Assembly: GCA_013397455.1 (NCBI GenBank)
Contig: VYZB01000295.1
Location: 155,680-219,679, forward strand
DNA length: 64,000 nucleotides
Source of the DNA: Crotophaga sulcirostris
Lineage: Eukaryota > Chordata > Aves > Cuculiformes > Crotophagidae
Reading direction: 5' to 3'
The position numbers and the translations under genes were made by a program. Position 1 is the stretch's first letter, and every line of letters starts with the position of its first letter. The notes beneath the pieces are model-generated. The model ran no database searches and was not told the origin of the DNA. It worked only from the letters and a program-made list of their open reading frames with translations. Below, one piece after another: positions 55,801 through 64,000 of this stretch.

Positions 55801-58800
55801 GTCTATATTTCTAGGAAGGAAAGTGTGATTATGGGCTATGTTTCAAAGCATGAAACCATAAAAAGTTCAGCTTTCATAAAATAACGATCTTCTAATGTGG
55901 ACAATCGATAGGAATAGAAATGTTCTGATAAAGTTAGTCTTAATAGTTTTATGGAACTTTGAAAATAAATCAGTGGCACAGTAGACCATTTGTCTGAGGA
56001 CTAGAGAGATCAATTCTGGATTCCCATATGTATTCCTAGCTGGAGATTTTGCTTTTAAAAAAAAATCCAAACCATATTTGGTTAAAGAACTTGTTTTAGC
56101 CTGTTTGCCTAAGAAAGGCACAATGAAAGAGACCTTTTACAGATAAAGGTTTCTACAAGAAATAAATGTTGCTGAGAAATTTAAATTTTGAGGTGTTGAT
56201 TTTAGGGAATACAATTTGTTCTTTCTACTTTCATGTGTAGGAGCATAAAGTATAGTTACTTAATTATTAAGGTTTCTTAGCTACAGTGGATGGTTCAAAT
56301 ACTTAACTCCAGACCTCCTGTTCATGCCTACATTAAATGGAAGTTCACGTTCAATTTGTCTGATTTCTTTTTAGTTGAATCGTATTAATGGAAGTTCATC
56401 ACCCCAATCATCCTTGAGTGCATCAGGAAGGGTGGCAGCAGTAGGACCTTACATCCAAGTTCCAAGTGCTGGCACTTATGCTGTACCGGTAGATCCAGTT
56501 AAACCACAGTCTCTCACCATTGCTTCTAGCTCAACACATGGAAGATCAAAATCTGGTAAGCACTTAAGTGTGGTGTTTATTAATACAGATGGTTTGGAAA
56601 GGAGTAATAAAGAAAAGGAGTAATCTAAGGAGACCCAGCGTTGGCATAATCTCTGTAGTAGAAGAGGCAAGTTTAAAATGTCTTGATACTATTCTGTGAA
56701 TTAGACATTAGTCATTTCATATGAAGTGGGTTTTGCCTCTTTCCATGAATCTTTCGTAGGACACTGAGTGTTTTCCTTGAAATTTTACTAGCTGGTACAC
56801 CACTAAAAGGAGCACACATTCTTTCATAGATTCTGTGTTTTGTCTTTAATAGCTTTTCAATTAGTTTGTGTGTTTGAATATAATAATGAAATCAACTTTG
56901 TGGAACTATTTGCAGTATGTTGGTTTTCTGTTGATTGAAACAAACCTAGTGAACAAGTGAAAATAATGTTACTTCTCTGAAGGAGACTAAATAGGAAAAC
57001 AGAACAAAATAGAATAAAAAATATGGGAGGTTTTTGCTCCGAGATATGAAATTTGTGGTGCTGAAAACACTTCTGAAATGGAAAAACCTTAGCATTGATC
57101 CTGTTTACTTGTTTCTGCCATCATTAGTGAAGGAGCTGCCCCTCCAGAGTACTCGCCAGAACCTGATGTCCAAAGTTGGCTCCCGTGTCTCCCATAATTA
57201 ATAATACCATCTACATTATAAAATAGATTTTTTTATTATAACTTACACTGGAGACTGAAGGAAGCAGGCCATGACATTTGTGCCTTAAGTTCTCGTTCTG
57301 GCAAAGCTCGCCTCTCTACTCACATCTTAGCAAAATCAGAATTCTTAAGAAATGGTTAGCTAGGAGAAAGTGCATAATCATGGCATCATTGAATGGTTTG
57401 GGTCACAAGGAACCTCAAGGATCACCCGGTTCCAACCCCCCTGTCATGGGCAGCGGCACCTCCAACTAGATCAGGTTGCTCAAAGCCTCATCCAACAAAT
57501 AAAAATGCATGATCCCATAGATCTAACCACAGGATGTAGTATACCTGGTCTCCTAAGAGTGATCTAAAAATGAGATAAGCAATGACTGTTAAAGCAAAGT
57601 TTCTGCAATATTTACATACATTCCAGTAATTAAAACTGAATACTCCAGCAAAGCTTGCAGAATGTTTTTAAATGGGGAGAAGGAGATTGAGGGAAGACAG
57701 TCTGAATAGCTCTGTAGGAAAGAGTGATAAAAAGTCCCACCCCCACCCAATATCCCAGAGTCAGGAAGTGAAAGTATTCAAAGACAGCTTAAAAAACTCC
57801 CAAGTCTTTTCCGTTGATACTACTAATTTAACAATACCTGTAGTGTAATTCAAAATGCTGAACAAACCCCATCGCTGTGGTTTTATGGGAAAGTTAAGAA
57901 TATGGAATGACTTAATTGCGGGGTGATGTGACAGATTTGCAACAGTTTTGTCTTCAGACTTGTGGATTCCCTTTCCACATATGGGAAAGGACAGCTCATA
58001 ACTTTTAAGTTCACCAACAAAAAATAATTCACTGTTTTGTAAATGTCAGCCTGAGAAGACATACCAGCCTCTAGACCTAACTCAGGAGGTTGCAAGATCT
58101 GAATGATACTTTCAGTTTTATAAAAGTAATTATCCTACCTTAGGATTGACTTTGTGTTTATTACTCTCAGTGTACTTTCAAGTCCTGTAAGATAGATATA
58201 TGTAAGGAGAAGCTTATATACTCCCAGGAAGAAAAGAAATTGAGGATTTTTTCAACTGTCATGCTTTTATTTCTCATTGTCTGTGTGTTCCTGTTCTAAT
58301 TTCTCCATTGTCATTGTCATAATTTTTCCACCACTTTTTTTCTTTCTTTTTCTGTGTAACTGGATCTGCCTTGGTGTGTCCGGTAGAGACGGACTGTGGG
58401 TGTGTGAAAAAAACTCCAGACACCTGGAAGGTTTCTGATTTAGACATAATAGTGGATCCTATTCTGTCACCTCCCACTTCTCTTCAGTCTGCTGCTCACA
58501 ATGTCATCCGCCTGGCACCTACTGTCTTTGACACCCAGCACTGTGAGTCCGTAGAAGATCTCTGGCTAGCTAAGAACTTGGTTTTTAATATGGTCATCTG
58601 AGCTCTTGCGTACAGATGCATATTAAACAGCTTCTTTAGAACTTGTGTTGTGGTATGGCATGCAGAAGATGCTGTTGAAATGTAAAATTGTGGAGAAGTT
58701 GCTCTTCATCTTTGAAGAAAACATTTGCAGCAAATTCATCCCTGGAGGACTGGAGTAGTGTGTTAGGGATGGGTTTTCTTCAGTGAAAAATCTTAACATT

Positions 58801-61800
58801 TTCTGATTGTTACTAGAAAATTCACTGTAATTAGCAAAGCGTGTATTAGTATATCTCAGATTAGATAGTTATATTACAAACAGGTTTAGCTTGAGTTACT
58901 TTGTAAGAAACTTGAGTTTCCGTGTTGCACTGGACCCAGGGCTGGGATAAAAGCTCACCCTGTCCAAGACAATCGCAAGAATCTTGCTGACTTCCACTAC
59001 ACAAAAAAGTTATACTCGTGGTTTTTTTGTCCTTCAGTAAGTATCCTGGATCCAGACTTAGGAAGGTTTTTAGGTAAAATCAGAGAAAATGCACAAAACC
59101 TTTTGTGTCTGTGTGTCACTGTCTTATTTATGTGTAAATACAGAATGGATTGGTGGGAGTTGGGTGTTAAGTAGTCTTACAAGCGGCAGACAAGAGAGTG
59201 CATTTGGAGGAGCAAACTAAACCAGTGGGCTGAAGTGGCGCTGGGGTGGCTGAGAGCAGGAGCCAGTGAGGGCTTGTCAAAGGGCGTTGCCATCAGATGG
59301 GCAAGAGTGTCTGGGACCTGTTCAGTCTAACCAAAGATAGCAGAAGGTAGGTGCTCTTGGTTGCCTCCTCTTAGCATCTATCGCACAGCCGCTGGCACCA
59401 TACGCTGCAGTTGCAGATTACCAGCAGCTTAGTTCAGTGCATGAGATTCAGCCTGCGCTGTGGGAGTACGTGAGAGGTGCACTCATGAAAAATGGATGGT
59501 AGTTGGCAAGCCTGCCAGGTTGTAATACAAAGGATGTGAAGGTGGGAACAGCTACATTCTGATGTTTAGATAAGTAGAATGAAATAGAGAAGGTAGAGAG
59601 AGGAGAGAGACTCTGAATTTGTTTCCGGTCTGTTACCTCAGAGTTTGGGGACAAACATACTAATATTTGGAATTTGAAAGAATACAAAAGTTTTTGTATG
59701 ACTGTCTGTCTGTATTGAAGAGTGTGGGCTTGTATTTGCAGGTAAGATCATTAAGTTCTTTGGGATTTTACTGCTGTTTCTATAAGTGCTTTCTGAAAAC
59801 ATCTTCAGCTCTAAGTTTAGCTTTTAATGTTTAGCATGAATCAGTAATAACATCTTCAAAACAAAAGTTTTACTGAACCAACTTTATTTGAGTTATGGAA
59901 CATCATGTGTGTTTTGTACAGTAAATGTTCCAAGTATGCACTGAATTAAAATTTGCCATTATTTAGGATCAAAGTGTTTAGACAGTCATCTTTTTTTGGT
60001 CTTGCTTTTGATGACCAGATGATTAAAAACAAAACCATACAAAAACACCCACCATGTCCAGTTGTTGGCTGTTGCCAGTACTGAAGCACGGCCTCATGAC
60101 TTCACTTTCTGGTAGTCTGCAAATGTGAAAGTGATTTCTGGACGATATGCTACATTCTTAGTGTACAAATATGCAAGCGTTAACCTTATTTAAATGATTA
60201 ACTACAGAAATACTCTTGCTCCAAAGTTATGATCTCTTGGAATTCAAACACAGTTGATCTGAATTTGAAAGGTTAATACAATACTGTGTGTGGAATATCA
60301 AGGAATGGTCTGCACATAAAATTAAAAAATAATTAGTATGATAGCTTAAATGCAGAGGTAGAGTTTATTGGTTTTTGTTCACTTGAAACAGATACGATTT
60401 TAACAAGCCTGTAAATATGTTTATGAGCTAATAAGGTGAAATTGCACTCAGAGTGAAAACATTGGGTGGTTATTGTCAAGAAATCTTCAGGTTGTCATTT
60501 TCTTGGAGGGGAAGAAAGGGATAAAGCTCATGGATCAATGGAGAGGATCAGGCCCACAGATTGAAAGTACTGCTTATTCTTAGACTGTTCCCTGTACTAC
60601 ACAGAGGATGGCAAAGAATTCTAGAAACGGGCATGCTGATTCTGTTTTCCAGAGGCTTAAAACTGAAATTAAATGGGAAACTTTGCCATTAAATACCTCA
60701 TTTTACTTTGTTGTTGTCTTACTATGGAGTCCAGAAATCTCAGTAAATCTACACACACACACACACCCACAACCCCCATTTTAGTTGTTATCCTCTAGTA
60801 AAGTTAGTTACATGTTGTCTTCACTGGTTCTAAGTGCTCCACTAAGATAATTACAGGCAGTAGGAGCGGAGGAATGATCTCTGGTCTCCTTAGAGAAAAA
60901 GAAACCTGAAGTGTAATCTTTTAAAAGGAAAATGAAAGCCTTAGGATCTAACCAGGGATCTAGTTACTATAAAACAGCTCTAATTATCAGACTACTTAAA
61001 CTCACTTGCTTACTTAGAGAACAGAAACTAAATAGTCTCATGCAGTTAAGAGTAACATAGTATATCAAGGACTTCATTAAGGATTTGTTGCCTCAGTTTA
61101 TGAGCAGCTATGATTTTTTTGGCATATGATGAAGATAAAAGCCCATGACTTGTATCTTGACACTATGAGTTGAAGTTGTCAGCTGACTATAAATTTCTTT
61201 AAAATTAAATCTCTGGGGCAATTCTAGTCCAGTGAGTATGTTGAAGAAAAACAAAAGGTAAGTTAGCCACTACTTCCAGCAAAGGAATGTGTGCTTTTGT
61301 TCCATCCCATTGTTGAAATGAATTTTAACATCCTGTTATATTCACTTACAAATCCAGTGACTGTAGCTTAAATCTGGAGTAAGCCCACCCAGAGCTTACA
61401 TAGACTTAACAGGTAGCATAATTGGACGGAGTCTCTGCATAGTACCAAAAGAAATAGTTTAATAAAGTGCTTCTGTAGATTTTTGTTCTGAACTTGTTTG
61501 CCTTCTAATAGTAGAATATGCAACACTCAAACCATCTTTTTTTTCTGTAGAAATTGCCTGTGCAGTTTGAATGTCAAAGAGTAATGAACAGCATATTAAG
61601 TGCAGTGATTGGGCTTTCAGTATTGATTTCTGAATCAAATGTTAACAGTGATTTATCTCATTTCTGGAATCAAATTAATTTTCTAAGCTGATTTCATTTC
61701 ACATGTTGTTTTGCTTGTTTACAATGGTGGTGTGAATTATCTTAAATATAGCATTTTTGTCTGTTTTCAAGCTAATGATGGAAATTGGCCAATACTTAAA

Positions 61801-64000
61801 CCGAGCTCAACCCCTGTGGTAAAACCCCCTCAGATCTCCAACACAGACTGGAAAGAATCAAGCATGGACACTGCTTTAAAACAAGGAACTATATCCAGTC
61901 AGCCTTTGCCAACTTCAGTATTAGGAAGTACTGATAAGCTGGTAGGTTTCATCTGTGATGTATTTATAGATCTGTTTTGCTGAAATTGTGAATCTTTGGC
62001 TTCCATAGCTGTACTTACATACACGTTCAGTTTCCCTGCTGATGACTATTTAAAGAATCAGAAAGAAAATTACCTTTGTATTCCTCTGGTTCCTTTCCAT
62101 TCTTATCCCATTAATTTATATATATTTTTTTTTCCAGCTACAGTAGGTCATATTCCTTCCCTTTTTTTATGTATCTTATCTTCCCCTTTGTCTCCCTTTG
62201 ATTCTCCTAATCACCTCCCCCACCTTTCTATTTTTCTAATTCACATCTTTGTTGCTTTTCTCCCTTGGTATAGATCATCACTTTTTCAATGCGTTCTTTT
62301 TCTCACAAAAATCTCTAAAAGAAGTCATTAAATGCATCATTAAGTGTTGTCTGTCTGCACTGTTGTTCTAGTACTTTATGAATTCTTTAAGACTGCAATC
62401 TTTAAAAAAATAAGGACCTTGTCCCCAAATAGTTTTGGTAAACTCTGTTATTATGCTATATATATATATAATCAAATAAATTATCAACTACAGACCAAGA
62501 CCCAGAACTTGGAACAAGTTTTTCAGGCTTTGAAAGTATGCAAATAGTTTTGGATTCACATTAATGTGTTATAGCTGAAGATGCCTTTAAACAGTGGCTT
62601 CTGTCCGACGTATAATGAGATCCTGAGATAAATTCAGGTAGCATCCTATCTAGTGATTAAGGAACACATTAAGTTGTTTATATTGACTCCTATATTATTT
62701 AATTAAATGATACATACTTTTTTATTGTTCATACATAGGGTCTTGACCTGGGGAAGGTACCACCAACCATTCCTGGTGTAAGCAAGCAGTTGCCTCAAAA
62801 CTATGGGACCTATCCAAGTCCAGTTCCTTTAGGAACAGGTTCTACAAATTCTCTAGAAAGAAGGAAGGATGGCAGCCTGCCCAGACCTGGCACGAGTGTA
62901 ACAAACCGGCAAAGACCTGTTCCGCTTCCGCCGCCAAGCAACGTACATCAGCCCAGCTCTTCACAGCAGATTCAACAGAGAATTTCCGTACCTCCCAGCC
63001 CTACGTATCAACCTTCCAGTTCCCCCTTGTTTCCAGGAGGAGATGGCAGGCCAGAACTCCCTTTAACCGTGGCAATTAGACCTTTTCTAGCTGATAAAGG
63101 ATCAAGACCTCAGTCTCCCAGAAAAGGGCCACAGACAGTGAACTCCAGTTCCATCTACTCTATGTATCTACAGCAAGCAACGCCACCAAAGAATTATCAA
63201 CAAGCGGTATACAATACCTTAAATAAGTCAGTAAAAGCAGGTAGAATATTTTGCTTTTTTTCCCCCCTTTGAAATAGACTGTTAAGATTGACTTGTTGGG
63301 CTTAGCTTACTTTCCATATCAGTTTGAAAAACTTCTCTAAATCTGTGAGAAGAGGAAGGAGATTTTTATGTATGAAGCATGGCAGAAAAATTATCCCATA
63401 TGTTTTTGGAGTGATAAGTATACATTTAGTGACCTTTTATTTAAAACCAGATGCAATTAGAACTATACAGTCTGGATACTCTACCAATACTTTCAGAAAA
63501 AAGTTGAAAAAACAGTGTCTAGATGAGAGAGGTTTTCTCCTTTTACTCTTTCCTAATGAAAGAGAAAAAACATTCCAGGTGTTACTTGTAGCTTATAATT
63601 GTAAGAAGCATCATAGTCACAACAAGTGAGTACTTACTTCTGTTTTGATAGGTTTCAATGTAATTACTATGACTTTTTTTCTTTCTGTATTAGTGTTAGA
63701 CAAGTAGCAACAGAGACACACGTGGTTTATTTGCCGATATTATTGTAGTTTGAGAACATTTCTTCACTGTTTTCCATCTTTCTTTTCTTCAGTTTATGGA
63801 AAACCTGTATTACAATCTGGTTCGACGTCTCCCTCACCCTTGCCGTTCCTTCATGGTTCTTTACCTGCCCAGGCTTCCTCACAGCCACAATCTCAGCCTC
63901 AGACTGAAGTCTGTGAAAAAGATCAAGAGCTGGAAAATGCTCCACCACCCAGTGAAAACAGCAATGTGGAAAACATTCCTCGTCCTCTCAGTCCTACTAA
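25691..64000 (+). CDS. PPP1R13B: PPP1R13B (ASPP1), spliced gene, 5' two thirds; partial at both ends
   Basis: This is apoptosis-stimulating protein of p53 1, a PP1-binding scaffold that steers p53-family proteins towards pro-apoptotic promoters and takes part in LATS/YAP and cell-polarity signalling (family knowledge). Eleven exons join in frame into 678 codons plus 2 nt without a stop. In order they encode a ubiquitin-like (beta-grasp) domain at residues ~1-85, a linker, a Gln/Glu/Lys-rich coiled coil at ~115-320, and a Ser/Pro-rich region to the end. Segments such as [40 protein letters not shown] and [20 protein letters not shown] match the human ASPP1 I recall nearly residue for residue and ASPP2 less well, so the paralogue call is firm. 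Missing on the left are about three residues (MMP); missing on the right are the PP1-binding segment, ankyrin repeats and SH3 domain. Individual exons are listed separately. Confidence 0.96.
26141..26177. repeat. Poly-A tract followed by GA-rich simple repeat
   Basis: Fifteen A residues run into interrupted GA repeats (gagagagaaaaagagagaga). No element recognisable as a retrocopy precedes it, so I treat it as a simple repeat. Confidence 0.85.
32599..32612. repeat. A homopolymer run
   Basis: Fourteen A residues about 90 bp upstream of exon 3. No retroelement body is attached that I can recognise. Confidence 0.88.
32698..32817 (+). CDS. PPP1R13B: PPP1R13B exon 3: ubiquitin-like domain, second half
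   Basis: The exon encodes residues 50-89, from [18 protein letters not shown] through [20 protein letters not shown]. The acceptor is cttttag and the donor is AGA|gtaagt; the exon is entered in phase 1 and left in phase 1. VKFFLRHE is the last beta-strand of the ubiquitin-like fold and is shared with ASPP2 (VRFFLRHE). After it the sequence turns into an acidic, polar linker. The exon is 6.9 kb from its predecessor. Confidence 0.95.
32818..34262 (+). other. PPP1R13B: PPP1R13B intron 3
   Basis: This 1.4-kb phase-1 intron is AT-rich. I recognise no repeat or exon in it. Confidence 0.85.
34263..34330 (+). CDS. PPP1R13B: PPP1R13B exon 4: short polar linker
   Basis: This 68-nt exon encodes residues 90-112 ([19 protein letters not shown] then TENG). 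The acceptor is acttttag and the donor is GGG|gtacgt; it is entered in phase 1 and left in phase 0. It aligns with the human linker GGRQ...EKRTENG but appears a few residues shorter and is diverged in the middle, as expected for an unstructured spacer between the ubiquitin-like domain and the coiled coil. The assignment rests on EKRTENG and on the frame joining correctly at both ends. Confidence 0.9.
35145..35660 (+). mobile_element. CR1 LINE, 5'-truncated 3' end, plus orientation
   Basis: This is the 3' end of a Chicken Repeat 1 non-LTR retrotransposon. It starts within the C-terminal part of the reverse-transcriptase ORF. Recognisable pieces are [11 protein letters not shown] and [15 protein letters not shown] in one frame, then [51 protein letters not shown] and [13 protein letters not shown] in another. 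A frameshift therefore separates the halves and the copy is inactive. It ends in the typical tail (gttggatctgatgatctt ... ttttccaacctt). Severe 5' truncation is usual for CR1. It is the best-preserved repeat in the window and supports a sauropsid origin. Confidence 0.93.
40128..40140. repeat. C homopolymer run
   Basis: Thirteen consecutive C residues after atcacca. Such runs are prone to length error in sequencing. Confidence 0.9.
46102..46128. repeat. CT dinucleotide microsatellite
   Basis: A perfect CT repeat of about 13 units in intron 4, likely to vary in length between individuals. Confidence 0.95.
51733..51834 (+). CDS. PPP1R13B: PPP1R13B exon 5: start of the glutamine-rich coiled coil
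   Basis: The exon encodes residues 113-146, starting [20 protein letters not shown] and ending QQQMLVAK. The acceptor is tgttctgcag and the donor is AAG|gtaata; both ends are phase 0. It is essentially identical to human ASPP1 in this stretch and opens the long helical segment that ASPP1 and ASPP2 share. The run of Gln codons is CAA/CAG mixed, so it is not a pure trinucleotide repeat. A 17.4-kb intron separates it from exon 4, after which the coiled-coil exons are tightly clustered. Confidence 0.95.
51835..52757 (+). other. PPP1R13B: PPP1R13B intron 5
   Basis: This 923-bp phase-0 intron has a 116-codon open frame (52263-52613) within it. That frame shows no similarity I recognise and is not joined to splice sites, so I read it as chance. 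Confidence 0.85.
52758..52932 (+). CDS. PPP1R13B: PPP1R13B exon 6: coiled coil
   Basis: The exon encodes residues 147-204, from [20 protein letters not shown] through [18 protein letters not shown]. The acceptor is attttttcag. The donor is CTGT|gtatgt, leaving phase 1, so the split codon becomes TCA (Ser) with the next exon. Heptad-like spacing of Leu, Ile and Val among charged residues indicates a coiled coil. The choice between neighbouring GT dinucleotides was fixed by frame with exon 7 and by the recalled human NGNLSAEIE. Reading through the donor would give CMWNS and a stop. Confidence 0.95.
52933..53317 (+). other. PPP1R13B: PPP1R13B intron 6
   Basis: This 385-bp phase-1 intron is the shortest in the window. 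Nothing else is recognised in it. Confidence 0.88.
53318..53514 (+). CDS. PPP1R13B: PPP1R13B exon 7: coiled coil
   Basis: The exon encodes residues 205-270, from [20 protein letters not shown] to [15 protein letters not shown]. The acceptor is aattttag and the donor is CAG|gtaagt; it is entered in phase 1 and left in phase 0. The central segment [19 protein letters not shown] is a non-helical break between two helices and is conserved with human ASPP1, whereas ASPP2 has a shorter, different break. It therefore helps separate the two paralogues. Confidence 0.95.
53515..55399 (+). other. PPP1R13B: PPP1R13B intron 7
   Basis: This 1.9-kb phase-0 intron carries one minus-strand CR1 fragment at about 54481-54585. 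The rest is AT-rich without recognised features. Confidence 0.85.
54481..54585 (-). mobile_element. CR1 LINE 3' fragment, minus orientation
   Basis: tagaatggtttgggttgaaa followed by gagaccttt and tctaacctgcc is the reverse complement of a CR1 tail (ttccaacccaaaccattcta). It is degraded after about 100 bp. Confidence 0.75.
55400..55564 (+). CDS. PPP1R13B: PPP1R13B exon 8: end of the coiled coil, with ASPP2-like 3' extension
   Basis: The exon encodes residues 271-325, beginning [20 protein letters not shown] and continuing through [16 protein letters not shown] to [10 protein letters not shown]. The acceptor is tttttgaag and the donor is CCT|gtaaga; both ends are phase 0. The body matches human ASPP1. 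The last ten residues resemble ASPP2 (QQKENLP), whereas the human ASPP1 I recall goes from LYGKKIQ directly to LNRVNG. An upstream GT at 55529-55530 (AAA|gttgag) could give a shorter form ending LYKKK, but it is a weak donor. The next in-frame codons after the chosen donor are GTA AGA TAA, so the exon cannot extend further. Confidence 0.93.
55565..56374 (+). other. PPP1R13B: PPP1R13B intron 8
   Basis: This 810-bp phase-0 intron has no recognised features. Confidence 0.85.
56375..56555 (+). CDS. PPP1R13B: PPP1R13B exon 9: start of the Ser/Pro-rich linker
   Basis: The exon encodes residues 326-385, from [20 protein letters not shown] through [18 protein letters not shown] to HGRSKS. The acceptor is tctttttag and the donor is TCTG|gtaagc, leaving phase 1. 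[11 protein letters not shown] is shared with ASPP2, and the rest is ASPP1-like. RSKS is a basic-Ser motif of the kind used for phosphorylation and 14-3-3 binding; that role is inference. Reading through the donor would add about 22 residues before a stop at 56621, a possible truncated form for which I see no specific support. Confidence 0.95.
57377..57500 (-). mobile_element. CR1 LINE 3' fragment, minus orientation
   Basis: The block ttgaatggtttgggtcacaa, ggttccaacccccctgtcat, gggcagcggcacctccaact and gatcaggttgctcaaagcct is the reverse complement of the CR1 3' end of the type with cctggtctagtgggaggtg. Two small open frames over it are repeat-derived. Confidence 0.88.
58387..58542 (+). CDS. 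PPP1R13B: Candidate cassette exon of PPP1R13B (52-residue insert)
   Basis: Between exons 9 and 10 a 156-nt block has a pyrimidine-rich stretch (58336-58351, mostly T) ending ccggtag before it and CACT|gtgagt after it. Entered in phase 1 from exon 9 and left in phase 1 into exon 10, it is fully open and its length is a multiple of three, so it could be included or skipped without disturbing the frame. Inclusion would insert 52 residues starting [20 protein letters not shown] and ending [10 protein letters not shown], and change the following Ala to Ser. The peptide is Pro/Ser/Thr-rich with acidic and hydrophobic patches, in keeping with the linker. I do not recall it in human ASPP1. It may be an alternative exon, a lineage-specific exon, or chance. 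No transcript evidence is available here. Confidence 0.55.
60750..60768. repeat. CA dinucleotide microsatellite
   Basis: A short AC repeat (tacacacacacacacaccc) in intron 9. Confidence 0.9.
61772..61941 (+). CDS. PPP1R13B: PPP1R13B exon 10: Ser/Pro-rich linker
   Basis: The exon encodes residues 386-442, from [20 protein letters not shown] through [11 protein letters not shown] to GSTDKL. The acceptor is ctgttttcaag and the donor is CTG|gtaggt; it is entered in phase 1 and left in phase 0. ANDGNWP.LK, a Lys-Pro stretch, DWK and KQG(T)(I/V)SSQP match human ASPP1. The middle is diverged, as is usual for this disordered region. If the candidate cassette exon at 58387-58542 is used, the first residue becomes Ser. 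Confidence 0.94.
61942..62738 (+). other. PPP1R13B: PPP1R13B intron 10
   Basis: This 797-bp phase-0 intron includes a 111-codon open frame (61996-62331) over a pyrimidine-rich stretch. Its Phe/Leu/Pro/Ser-rich translation reflects composition rather than a gene. A short TA repeat lies at about 62458-62470. Confidence 0.85.
62739..63240 (+). CDS. PPP1R13B: PPP1R13B exon 11: large proline-rich exon
   Basis: At 502 nt this is the longest complete exon in the window, encoding residues 443-609. The acceptor is ttcatacatag and the donor is GCAG|gtagaa (weak at +5 and +6), leaving phase 1. It contains [14 protein letters not shown], several PxxP motifs ([20 protein letters not shown]), [20 protein letters not shown], and the family-conserved [20 protein letters not shown]. 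All match human ASPP1. The Pro/Ser-rich part is probably disordered and offers SH3 or WW ligands (inference). Read-through of the donor would end after [10 protein letters not shown]. Confidence 0.96.
63241..63792 (+). other. PPP1R13B: PPP1R13B intron 11
   Basis: This 552-bp phase-1 intron runs from a weak donor (gtagaa) to a good acceptor (ttttcttcag). The 101-codon open frame at 63324-63629 has no recognisable similarity. Confidence 0.85.
63793..64000 (+). CDS. PPP1R13B: PPP1R13B exon 12 (truncated by window end)
   Basis: The exon starts after ttttcttcag in phase 1 and runs off the right edge. It encodes residues 610-678, from [20 protein letters not shown] through [16 protein letters not shown] to [17 protein letters not shown] and RPLSPT(K) are shared by ASPP1 and ASPP2; [14 protein letters not shown] is specific to ASPP1. 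In the family this exon continues towards the SDADLEALRRKL and KRSSITEPEGP segments and then the PP1-binding, ankyrin and SH3 region, which would lie to the right. Confidence 0.95.

Larger units (their letters stand above)
56556..61771 (+). other. PPP1R13B: PPP1R13B intron 9 (hosts the candidate cassette exon)
   Basis: This 5.2-kb phase-1 intron contains a minus-strand CR1 fragment (57377-57500), the candidate cassette exon (58387-58542), a less AT-rich stretch around 59.15-59.48 kb with an exon-like but frame-incompatible block, and a CA repeat near 60750-60768. Confidence 0.83.

Noticed and set aside
56556..56623. Read-through of exon 9 donor giving an alternative C-terminus
   Set aside because: The gtaagc donor is good and the extension has no conserved features or adjacent polyadenylation signal that I can point to.
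59375..59469. Exon-like block in intron 9 with a good acceptor (cctcctcttag) and an open frame starting [18 protein letters not shown]
   Set aside because: Donors at gtgaga or gtacgt give lengths of 95 or 91 nt, neither a multiple of three, so it cannot join exon 10 in frame. No polyadenylation signal was noted close by for a terminal exon. Only transcript data could revive it.
61996..62331. 111-codon open frame in intron 10
   Set aside because: It overlays a pyrimidine-rich tract. The Phe/Leu/Pro/Ser-biased translation follows from base composition.
1..64000. CRISPR arrays, bacterial operons, tRNA or rRNA genes, intronic miRNA
   Set aside because: No regularly spaced repeats and no recognisable tRNA or rRNA sequence were seen. 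No hairpin was convincing enough to call a microRNA by eye.

Overview
The window is vertebrate nuclear DNA, most likely from a bird. It is AT-rich, intron-dominated sequence with canonical GT/AG-spliced exons on the + strand. Its interspersed repeats are few and all look like CR1-type LINE 3' ends, as expected of an avian (or other sauropsid) genome. There are no bacterial-style genes, operons, rRNA, tRNA or CRISPR arrays.

One gene can be supported: the 5' two thirds of PPP1R13B (ASPP1, apoptosis-stimulating protein of p53 1), reading left to right. Eleven coding exons were placed by reading frame, splice signals and recalled similarity to human ASPP1 (and ASPP2/TP53BP2): 25691-25838, 32698-32817, 34263-34330, 51733-51834, 52758-52932, 53318-53514, 55400-55564, 56375-56555, 61772-61941, 62739-63240 and 63793 to the window end. 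Joined, they give 2036 nt (678 codons plus 2 nt) without a stop. They cover the N-terminal ubiquitin-like domain, the glutamine-rich coiled-coil region, and most of the Ser/Pro-rich linker up to the RPLSPT motif. The ankyrin repeats and SH3 domain lie beyond the right edge. The first coding exon (MMP in human) is not visible and should lie just left of position 1, where CpG-rich sequence marks the shoulder of a likely promoter island.

Layout: 1-300 CpG-island shoulder; 300-25690 intron 1 with two CR1-type fragments and a compositionally odd block near 20.05-21.75 kb; 25.7-34.3 kb exons for the ubiquitin-like domain and linker; 34.3-51.7 kb a 17.4-kb intron with a 3' CR1 copy; 51.7-56.6 kb a tight cluster of coiled-coil exons; 56.6-61.8 kb a 5.2-kb intron; 61.8-64 kb proline-rich exons.

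The most interesting item is a probable cassette exon inside the 5.2-kb intron at 58387-58542. It is 156 nt, has phase 1 at both ends, is open in the required frame, and has good splice sites. It would insert 52 residues after the RSKS motif, in a position where the human ASPP1 sequence I recall has none. A second point is an exon-8 3' extension that makes bird ASPP1 resemble ASPP2 (QKENIP) rather than human ASPP1.
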